Positions 1-6,586 of a stretch of DNA of 14,442 bases are shown in pieces. This stretch comes from an uncultured Saprospiraceae bacterium (GTDB lineage Bacteria > Bacteroidota > Bacteroidia > Chitinophagales > Saprospiraceae), in NCBI GenBank assembly GCA_938002705.1, contig CALLAG010000208.1, positions 1 through 14,442 of the forward strand, in the 5' to 3' direction. The notes beneath the pieces are model-generated. The model was not told where the DNA came from and ran no database searches. It saw nothing but the letters and a program-made list of their open reading frames with translations. The translations under genes and the position numbers were made by a program. The stretch's first letter is position 1; each line of letters begins with the position of its first letter.

Positions 1-297
1 GGCACGGAAACTGGATGTTCTGATATATGGCCTACTGATATAGAAATTATTATCGAAAGACCAGAAGCAACAATCGTAAGCTTTGAGAACGATTTTTGCC
101 AAGAGAATATGGGAGAAGCTATCATCCAAGTGAGTGGTGGCTTGGCGCCATATACCATAGATTGGCATTCAGAGGATGGAACTCACTCTGGAACAACAAC
201 CCTTAATAATGCAGGTCAAGTAACTATCGATGGACTTATAGGAGGACACACCTATTGCTTCACGGTGACAGATATGAACGGCTGTAGTAATAATTAA
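1..297 (+). pseudogene. 3' end of a secreted repeat protein, last SprB/PKD-like repeat cut by tandem stops
   Basis: The frame is open from base 1, so the gene starts outside the window. About 98 residues are visible. They read like the final beta-sandwich repeats of large Bacteroidota surface proteins: a Gly-Gly-x-x-Pro-Tyr turn near residues 45-50 and a closing VTDMNGCS strand-and-turn at about residues 89-96, as in SprB-type repeats. The frame ends in TAA TAA (295-300) just after NGCSNN. The eight in-frame codons behind the stops (301-324) read NTVIIITT, which is what the missing last beta-strand should look like, and a further TAA TAA follows at 325-330. No T9SS sorting domain follows in any form, although such proteins normally need one. 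I therefore call it a probable decayed or truncated gene end. The alternative is an intact gene that naturally ends here. The repeat type is fairly sure; pseudogene status is an inference. Confidence 0.5.
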
Positions 298-386
298 TAA
301 AATACAGTGATTATAATCACTACCTAATAAATACCATTAATTCACCCTTTTAATAAAAACTAATATGAAATAAATTTATGTAATGC

Positions 387-405
387 AGGCTTTAAAAGAA
401 AGCCT
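387..405 (+). promoter_or_regulatory. Small hairpin in the leader of the repeat-protein gene
   Basis: AGGCTTT (387-393) and AAAGCCT (399-405) form a perfect 7-bp stem around a 5-base loop, ending 14 bases before the ATG at 420. No T-run follows, so it is a poor terminator for the upstream gene. A box resembling the Bacteroidota -7 element with one mismatch (TAAATTTA, 371-378) lies just upstream; if it is used, the hairpin would sit at the very 5' end of the transcript. No -33 TTG was found at the right distance. The role is unknown. Confidence 0.3.
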
Positions 406-419
406 ATAATATTTAAGGT

Positions 420-2714
420 ATGTTTAAATTAAAGTATTTACTGATATTCAGTTTAATCTTACTCGGAGGCTCTATGTATGCACAGGAGATCTGCGATAAT
501 GGGATAGACGATGACAACGACGGTATGATCGATATCAATGATAGCGATTGTGAGTGTCTGGGTTCTATACCCTACGAATTAATTTTCGGTTCTATATGCC
601 GTAACAACTTACGCCTAATTGTAGATGATACAGATGCACTCAGCATTCAATGGTATCATAACGGTATCGCAATAGAAGGTGAAGTTTTTGATAGAATCAA
701 CCTACAAGAAACAATACCTGATGTAGAAGGTACATATATGGCCATGGTTACTTATCCCGACGGATGCTACCTATCCGAACCATACGAAGTCATTATTCAT
801 CTTTATGAAGTTTATCTTGGTGAAGAGATTATCTGTGATGGAGAATCTATCATGTTCGGTAATTTCTCAATATCAACAGCAGGATTCTTTCAAAATAATG
901 CCCCTGCAGTTAATGGTTGTGATAGTATCACAAGTCTTGACGTTATAGTAGAGCAACCTGAGTTATACCTTGATTCAGTAAGCATATGTCAGGGAGAAAC
1001 TTATGACTGGGATGGTATGCTACTTACTCAGGAAGGTGTCTACGAGAGCACTTACCCCTCAGCAGGTTGTGATAGTATTGTATCACTAACGTTATCATAT
1101 GTAGATAATATACAAGCTGATGTATCAGCTACAATATGCCAAGGTGATATCTATTCACTACATGACTTGACAGCTGAAGTATCTGGACAGTATCAAGCCC
1201 TATACAGTAACCCAATGGGCTGTGATACATTATTTAATGTCAATCTTACAGTATTAGAAACATCAGAATCTTTTATGGTAGAATCTATTTGTGATAGAGA
1301 TACATTCAGGTTCTTAGATATAGAAGAGAGCACTTCCGGCCTTTATACTACAACCCTAACTAATGCCGTAGGTTGCGATAGCGTTATTACTGTAGAACTT
1401 ACCGTACTAGAACAAAAAACCAACAACATAGTCGCTTCCATCTGCGAAGGTCAGACTTATACCTTGTTAGATATATCAGAAACTACTGCAGGAACTTACA
1501 CGACTATCATACCTGCATCTAATGGTTGCGATAGTCTCATCACAGTAGAGCTATCTATAGGACAAGAGGTACTCATACAATTAGAAGAAAATATATGTGA
1601 AGGTGATACTTACGCTATCTACGATATCATAGCTGACCAAAGCGGCATCTATGAGACAAGAGTACTATCAGGAGGCGCATGTGACACCTTAATTAGCTTA
1701 ACGCTAAATGTTAATGAACCTACTACTTACTATTCAGAAGAGGTAATATGCGAAGGAAACACATTTATATTAGATGGCATTAATACAACCGTATCAGGAA
1801 TATATGAAGATGTACTTACTAATGTAAATGGCTGTGACAGTCTTATCACCATAGATCTATCAGTCATTCCTAAATCGAATACTGTACTACAAGAACAAAT
1901 CTGTGAGGGTGATACGTACAGCTTACATGATATCACTGCTGACGCAGCAGGTACATACGAGACAATCTTAACTAACGAATACGGATGTGACAGTATCGTA
2001 ACTGTAGAATTAGATATCGAGTTAATGCCAAGATCAACGATATATAAGACAATATGTGAAGGAGAAGAATTCAGTTATAGAGATATCGTAGCTAATGAAT
2101 CTGGAATCTACGAGACAAGATTTAGCAACACCGGTTCTTGTGATAGTATCGTCACAGTTGAGCTTACAGTTAATCTTCCTGCTGATGGTATATCATTAGG
2201 AGAAGATATGACAATTAACTTAGGGCAGACTATAGACATTATTCCAGAATTTATCGGTGATGGTATAACTCAGATGATGTGGATAGATGAGAACGGAGAA
2301 GTCATTAGTCAAGAGAATGAGCTATTAGATATTAAGCCTACTAAGAATACTTTCTACGAAGTATCAGCGATAGATGCTAATGGTTGTGACACTTATGATA
2401 TTATATTCATAGAAGTAGAAATCAACATAGAAATCTATATACCAAATGTATTCTCACCGGATATGAATAATGAAGAATCTAAATTTACAGTAAGTTATAA
2501 TGAGGCTGTTAAAGGTGTCAATAGTGTACAGATCTATGATAGATGGGGTAGATTAGTTTTTAATCTCGAAAACGGTGATAGTTATGGCTATGAAGGATGG
2601 GATGGAACTCAGAATGGCAAGCTCCTCGAAAATGGAGTGTACACATACATGATCGTATTCGATATCTTAGACGACTCTCAAGTCAAAAAAGCTGGATCTG
2701 TAACAAAATTATAA
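420..2714 (+). CDS. Secreted nine-repeat surface protein with type B T9SS sorting domain
   Basis: 764 residues. A signal peptide (about 1-22, hydrophobic core LLIFSLILLGG, cleavage near YAQ/E) is followed by a short Asp-rich Cys-flanked segment (25-44, CDNGIDDDNDG) of the type that binds calcium. Next come an Ig-like domain (about 45-130), nine tandem ~50-residue repeats (about 131-587), one PKD-like domain (about 588-668) and a C-terminal domain (671-764) containing IPNVFSPDMN, YDRWGRLVF and WDGTQNGKLLENGVYTY. That last block is the gliding-motility/CHU_C type B sorting domain used by the type IX secretion system, so the product should cross the outer membrane and stay cell-attached or be released. 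Each repeat has an ICEG-type Cys near its start and a GCDS-type Cys near its end, suggesting a disulfide-pinned stalk. An adhesin or structural role is inferred from architecture; no enzymatic domain is visible. ATG 420 was chosen because it opens directly into the signal peptide. Confidence 0.9.
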   Translation: MFKLKYLLIFSLILLGGSMYAQEICDNGIDDDNDGMIDINDSDCECLGSIPYELIFGSICRNNLRLIVDDTDALSIQWYHNGIAIEGEVFDRINLQETIPDVEGTYMAMVTYPDGCYLSEPYEVIIHLYEVYLGEEIICDGESIMFGNFSISTAGFFQNNAPAVNGCDSITSLDVIVEQPELYLDSVSICQGETYDWDGMLLTQEGVYESTYPSAGCDSIVSLTLSYVDNIQADVSATICQGDIYSLHDLTAEVSGQYQALYSNPMGCDTLFNVNLTVLETSESFMVESICDRDTFRFLDIEESTSGLYTTTLTNAVGCDSVITVELTVLEQKTNNIVASICEGQTYTLLDISETTAGTYTTIIPASNGCDSLITVELSIGQEVLIQLEENICEGDTYAIYDIIADQSGIYETRVLSGGACDTLISLTLNVNEPTTYYSEEVICEGNTFILDGINTTVSGIYEDVLTNVNGCDSLITIDLSVIPKSNTVLQEQICEGDTYSLHDITADAAGTYETILTNEYGCDSIVTVELDIELMPRSTIYKTICEGEEFSYRDIVANESGIYETRFSNTGSCDSIVTVELTVNLPADGISLGEDMTINLGQTIDIIPEFIGDGITQMMWIDENGEVISQENELLDIKPTKNTFYEVSAIDANGCDTYDIIFIEVEINIEIYIPNVFSPDMNNEESKFTVSYNEAVKGVNSVQIYDRWGRLVFNLENGDSYGYEGWDGTQNGKLLENGVYTYMIVFDILDDSQVKKAGSVTKL
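810..2180 (+). repeat. Nine tandem ~150-bp coding repeats
   Basis: Nine consecutive units of about 50 codons share the protein pattern I-C-(E/Q/D)-G-x-x-(Y/F), then about 10 residues, G-x-(Y/F), then G-C-D-(S/T)-(I/L/V), and an alternating beta-strand such as VTVELTV. Units 4, 5, 8 and 9 are most alike at the protein level. The DNA has diverged at many synonymous positions (TGTGATAGT, TGCGATAGC and TGTGACAGT all encode the same CDS), so this is an old duplication and not a recent expansion or an assembly stutter. The array boundaries are judged by eye. Confidence 0.85.
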
Positions 2715-2716
2715 TA

Positions 2717-2907
2717 TGAAGGGTACTTCTATTTACTGCCTCTTGAGTTGAAAGTAGAATAGAATGGACATAGACAAGGCGAGAAGAGGGATCATAGCCT
2801 TCGCTAAATGACTGATGAACAACGCAGTATATGTTGTTCATTATATTCGCTTAAGAAAATTTCAATTTTCTGTTCAGCCAAGAATGTAGTAGATAGAGAT
2901 ACCCTCA
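2717..2907 (+). other. Long imperfect inverted repeat; candidate structured RNA or MITE-like element
   Basis: Bases 2717-2739 pair with 2886-2907 in 21 base pairs (two of them G-U), broken only by single-base bulges at 2720, 2728 and 2899. The inverted similarity continues inward more weakly: TTGAAA (2748-2753) against TTTCAA (2860-2865). Inside are a 5-bp hairpin AAGGC/GCCTT (2776-2780 with 2797-2801) and a perfect 9-bp apical hairpin ATGAACAAC/GTTGTTCAT (2815-2823 with 2833-2841). A competing small hairpin is GAAAAT/ATTTTC (2855-2860 with 2865-2870). The element starts two bases after the stop codon of the upstream gene, and a plus-strand intrinsic terminator lies 40 bases beyond its end, so it would be transcribed as part of that 3' UTR. 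A ~190-base rod closed by its own ends recalls 6S-like RNAs, but I cannot assign a family. Four-base AATA copies flank it (2713-2716, 2908-2911), which would also suit a small non-autonomous insertion. The pairing is seen; the role is not known. Confidence 0.55.
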
Positions 2908-2946
2908 AATAATTACCTGATTATAAAGAAGCATACATACCTTAAT

Positions 2947-2984
2947 AAAGTGCTGCATCCCATAAGCGGATGCAGCCTTTTTTT
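2947..2984 (+). terminator. Intrinsic terminator
   Basis: GCTGCATCC (2952-2960) and GGATGCAGC (2968-2976) form a perfect 9-bp GC-rich stem with a 7-base loop. After one C there is a run of seven T (2978-2984). AAAG (2947-2950) can extend the stem by pairing with CTTT (2977-2980) across a bulged T. The T-run is only on the plus side, so it ends transcription coming from the repeat-protein gene, about 240 bases after that gene's stop codon. The next 140 bases (2985-3124) are AT-rich upstream sequence in which I see no recognisable promoter box, only a weak 5-bp AAACT/AGTTT inverted repeat at 3034-3050. Confidence 0.9.
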
Positions 2985-3124
2985 GTATAATGTAATCAAA
3001 CTAAGTTGAGCATAATACATAGTGTTGTTTACCAAACTCTAAAATAGTTTAAGCATCTATCGATTAATTGATTTATTTATATAACCTATAATAGTCTAGA
3101 TAAATAAATATATAAATTCGAATA

Positions 3125-6100
3125 ATGAAAAGATCCTATACTATAGTGGTTTTTATATTTCTATCGGCACTAAGCAGTTACTCTCAATCACAATGGCAAA
3201 ATCATACAGGTATAAATTATATAAGTGAAGTAGAATCAGGAGGAAAAGTTACCTATGTCTGTGACAGAGGTGGTCTATTAGCTTACGATTTAGAATTTGG
3301 TACAGAACGTAAATTTACATCAGGCAATTCTGGCCTAAGGGGGGCAGGAAGTAAAGAGATCGAAATTAATGATGACGGTACAATGTGGATTGCTCCATAT
3401 CGAGGAGGTCTCAGTTACTTTGATGGCAAAAAATTCCAACATTTTTATCATATAAATACTGGTGACACCCTAATTTCTGTCAATGATTTAGTAGCATATA
3501 ATAATCAAGTTTTCTTTAGGTCACCTGGGTATAACTATGATTTACATGTAAACGGAGAACTCTATTCTTATGATGGAAAACAATTTAAGGATCATAGTGG
3601 AACTGAATTAGGCAATGCTTCTCATGTAGCTTATGATCCTAACGGTATTTTATATGCAATAATTGACGGTCAGCTGTTCTTATACGAAGGTGATCACTTG
3701 GAGTATGTATCTGAAATATCAGGCATAGGACCCAATAATAATATTGAAAACACAAAGTATCATATTGATCGATTAGGCAGACATTGGGTTGCTTCATCTT
3801 CAAGAATCAGCATGTACGATGGCTCATCATGGTATGAAATCTTACATTCTACAGATGTCAATAAAATTATCGAAACCGATGATGGTAAAATCAACATAAT
3901 ATTCCGACAACACTACGGAATAATCGAAGATGATCTTACCTTAAATGAAATTTTTATTGATATTAGCTCGATCCCTAATGCTTTTAATAGCCTACCCAGA
4001 ATTGTCAACATAGATAATGATAGTGGAATTTGGTTTATGACTTACAGTGCTGTTGATGAACCATTTTTATATAGGTATTATCAAGGCGAATTTACCAGCT
4101 ATGCTCAGAATAAGGAGGGGTCATTTACAGAAGGACTACCTTCAAGCCTTGCTATTGGTTGTAATGGATATGTTTATTCTGGAAGAAGAGCTTTAGAAAA
4201 ATACGATGGAAACAATTGGCAAAAGATCGGATTTGGGGATGATGAAGATTTTAATGTACAAGGATTATTTGTAAATCCTTACACTTGTGACTTATGGATA
4301 ACCTATCATAATTCTGATGTAAATTACATTTACAAATTAGATAATGATACTCTTATAAAGTTTCCATTAAAAACAAACTCCATCAGACATTTGTCTTTTG
4401 ATATGTCAGGGAATATTTATATTTCAAGCTACAATGGATTATTGATTGTAGATACAGATGATAATCAGACTTTATATGATGCAACTAACTCACCTTTAAA
4501 AATTGCAAATTCTTGTCACTATGCTTCTGACTCAACACTCTGGGTTACAGGCGAAAATACACTTGGGAGCAAGATCCTAGCAAGTTATAAAAATGGCGAA
4601 TGGGATACATTTTCATCTTCCAATTCTCCAATCGATAACCATCTATGGAAGATTAATGAGGACTCAAAAGGCAACATTTGGGTTAGTAAAAAAGAGGGTA
4701 TTCTAATGTATGACGGCATGACTTGGCATCAGTTTCCAATAGACGTAATAGAAGGAAACTTTCATGGTGTGTCAGATATTAAGGAAGATGCTTATGGAAA
4801 TTTTTGGATTGCAACAACCAATAGTGGCATACTTTACTGGGATGGATATGACTATATTAATTATGATGTATACAATTCTGGGATAAATCATTACTCTATT
4901 TTAGATCTTGAAATTGACTCAGAAGGGAATCTTTGGATGCGAGATCCATACAGCATAACTAAGTTAACAACGAATAATGTATTACAATCTAATTTTGCTA
5001 AAGGCAAAGTCTTTTATGATGCTAATAGAGATGGCGTAAGGCAACCAGAAGAAGTCTTTATAGAAGGGGTTAAGGTAGATTTATTACCTAATTATGAAAC
5101 AGCAATTACTAATTCGTTTGGAGCATTTTCTTTTTATAATTTAGAAGATTCTGTTACTTATAATATTCAAATAGATGAAGATGAGTGGAATGTCTCCACA
5201 GGAAATTTGACAAGTTTTAATTTCTTACAGGGTCAAATTTATACAGGGATAGAGATAGGCATTTACAAGGAAAATTATATATCTACTCCAGTATTGGATA
5301 TTGCGATTTCTCCAGTTGTCTGCTCAGAGGAATTTAAAGTCTGGTTAACTATAAAAAATAAAGGAGCCCTTCCAATGGTTGGGGATCTTGCATTTGACCA
5401 TGATACATTGTTTTCAGGAATTAGGCATGACCCTTCACCAAGTCAAATAGACAATGGCCGCATTGCGTGGGATAATGTTAATGTACCTTCCTTGCAATCT
5501 CGAGTATATACTTCTATATTACAATCTCCTAATTGGATTGAGGCATATCCCGATACAACTATATTAGATACGACATCAAATGGTTTTGAAATTAAAAAAT
5601 TTAATTTCATATCACAATATATAACTGATCAGCAGGTCACTGACGAAGATATGGAAGAGGTGTTTCTTTGCTCCTATGACCCTAACGATAAGAGCGTAAG
5701 CTATACTGGCGAAAATGTAGATAATTACTTTTTAAAAGAAGACAAATTACGATACACGATAAGATTTCAAAATCTCGGTAATTACAAAGCAAAGAATATT
5801 ATAATTCGAGATACTCTTGATTCTTCATTAGATTTTAATTCATTAAGGGTACTATCATATTCACATATGGTAAATGTAAATATTGATGAAGAAGGCATTG
5901 TCGTTTTTAGATTTGATAATATTAATCTCCCACCGGAAATACTCCAAAAAGCCGAAAGCAATGGTTTCATAAAATATGAAATTGAGACAAGTCCTGAAAT
6001 AACCAACGAGACTGAGATAACCAATAAAGCATATATTTATTTTGATCATAATCCAGCTATTATAACTAATGAAACATATAGCCAAGCTGTAGACAAGTTA

Positions 6101-6370
6101 CCCTCTGAAGGTGTTTTGAATGAAATAGAAGATGTAAATGGTACCTACTTTTCACTCTACCCTAATCCATCAAATGATGTCATACATTTGAAAACAACCA
6201 ATAGTCAATTGTTCAATTATCAGATTGTTAATACTAATGGACAAATATTATTTTATTCTAAAAACCCAACTATCTATGAGATATTAGAACTACCACCTGG
6301 ATTATATTTTTGCAAAATATATATGATAGGTAGTCATTCATATTTTACTAAAAAAGTAGTTATCCAATAG
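3125..6370 (+). CDS. Secreted propeller / SdrD_B / DUF7619-like protein with type A T9SS sorting domain
   Basis: 1081 residues. Signal peptide about 1-21 (IVVFIFLSALSS, cleavage near SYSQ). Residues about 22-620 contain recurring units of the form D-x-x-G-x-(I/L)-W-(I/V)-(A/S) followed by a (Y/F)-D-G-x-x-(W/F) turn, for example GNIWVSKKEGILMYDG and GNFWIATTNSGILYWDG; this is the two-component-regulator type of beta-propeller repeat, probably 1-2 propellers. At about 626-700 KGKVFYDANRDGVRQ opens an SdrD_B / carboxypeptidase-regulatory-like beta-sandwich. At about 849-1000 CSYDPNDKSV opens the DUF11/DUF7619-like domain common in Bacteroidota surface proteins, with YTIRFQNLGNY and YIYFDHNPAI. 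Residues 1009-1081 (FSLYPNPSND to the GLYFCKIY strand and KKVVIQ) are a type A T9SS sorting domain. No kinase or other catalytic part is present, so this is a secreted surface protein and not a hybrid sensor. Base composition looks AT-richer than its neighbours. Function unknown. Confidence 0.88.
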   Translation: MKRSYTIVVFIFLSALSSYSQSQWQNHTGINYISEVESGGKVTYVCDRGGLLAYDLEFGTERKFTSGNSGLRGAGSKEIEINDDGTMWIAPYRGGLSYFDGKKFQHFYHINTGDTLISVNDLVAYNNQVFFRSPGYNYDLHVNGELYSYDGKQFKDHSGTELGNASHVAYDPNGILYAIIDGQLFLYEGDHLEYVSEISGIGPNNNIENTKYHIDRLGRHWVASSSRISMYDGSSWYEILHSTDVNKIIETDDGKINIIFRQHYGIIEDDLTLNEIFIDISSIPNAFNSLPRIVNIDNDSGIWFMTYSAVDEPFLYRYYQGEFTSYAQNKEGSFTEGLPSSLAIGCNGYVYSGRRALEKYDGNNWQKIGFGDDEDFNVQGLFVNPYTCDLWITYHNSDVNYIYKLDNDTLIKFPLKTNSIRHLSFDMSGNIYISSYNGLLIVDTDDNQTLYDATNSPLKIANSCHYASDSTLWVTGENTLGSKILASYKNGEWDTFSSSNSPIDNHLWKINEDSKGNIWVSKKEGILMYDGMTWHQFPIDVIEGNFHGVSDIKEDAYGNFWIATTNSGILYWDGYDYINYDVYNSGINHYSILDLEIDSEGNLWMRDPYSITKLTTNNVLQSNFAKGKVFYDANRDGVRQPEEVFIEGVKVDLLPNYETAITNSFGAFSFYNLEDSVTYNIQIDEDEWNVSTGNLTSFNFLQGQIYTGIEIGIYKENYISTPVLDIAISPVVCSEEFKVWLTIKNKGALPMVGDLAFDHDTLFSGIRHDPSPSQIDNGRIAWDNVNVPSLQSRVYTSILQSPNWIEAYPDTTILDTTSNGFEIKKFNFISQYITDQQVTDEDMEEVFLCSYDPNDKSVSYTGENVDNYFLKEDKLRYTIRFQNLGNYKAKNIIIRDTLDSSLDFNSLRVLSYSHMVNVNIDEEGIVVFRFDNINLPPEILQKAESNGFIKYEIETSPEITNETEITNKAYIYFDHNPAIITNETYSQAVDKLPSEGVLNEIEDVNGTYFSLYPNPSNDVIHLKTTNSQLFNYQIVNTNGQILFYSKNPTIYEILELPPGLYFCKIYMIGSHSYFTKKVVIQ

Positions 6371-6505
6371 TCCTATCGAAATGACTATAAAGATTTAATC
6401 ATGATGCTCATCCCAAGATGATTCATAAACTTGCAACCAATTCTGTCTTGTAATCTGAAAAAGAATAACTATATCAGATATATGTCATGAATCGCCTAAT
6501 ATAGC

Positions 6506-6533
6506 TTGAACACTATTCTCTATAACAAGTTTG
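6506..6533 (+). promoter_or_regulatory. Possible promoter of the DEXH helicase gene
   Basis: TTG (6506-6508) lies 17 bases before CAAGTTTG (6526-6533). This matches the Bacteroidota form TTG-N17-23-TAnnTTTG with one mismatch (C for the first T). Transcription would begin near 6540, which fits translation from the ATG at 6587 and would exclude the longer in-frame TTG start at 6506. The rest of the 216-base gap (6371-6586) shows no terminator for the upstream gene. A 6-bp GAAGAA/TTCTTC inverted repeat with a 4-base loop (6545-6560) would be in the leader. Confidence 0.35.
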
Positions 6534-6586
6534 TATTAATAGTTGAAGAAATTCTTCTTCCTTTACAGTGCAGTAATCTACTAATC

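Noticed and set aside
387..405. Intrinsic terminator for the truncated upstream gene
   Set aside because: The 7-bp stem is real, but no T-run follows on either strand, so it was kept only as a possible leader hairpin.
1730..1936. Antisense open frame across the surface-protein repeats
   Set aside because: It mirrors the codon pattern of the repeat array on the other strand and has no start signal or protein family features.
810..2180. CRISPR-like array of regular repeats
   Set aside because: The ~150-bp periodicity is coding and divergent at synonymous sites; there are no short identical repeats with unique spacers.
2812..2845. CTGATGA followed by a hairpin, resembling the core of a hammerhead ribozyme
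   Set aside because: The GAAA that must follow stem II is absent (TCAT is found instead), and no circularly permuted arrangement with the GAAA at 2750-2753 gives a matching stem II.
3125..5000. Hybrid two-component sensor (propeller repeats as in HTCS proteins)
   Set aside because: No transmembrane helix, histidine kinase or response-regulator domain follows; the protein ends in surface modules and a T9SS sorting domain.
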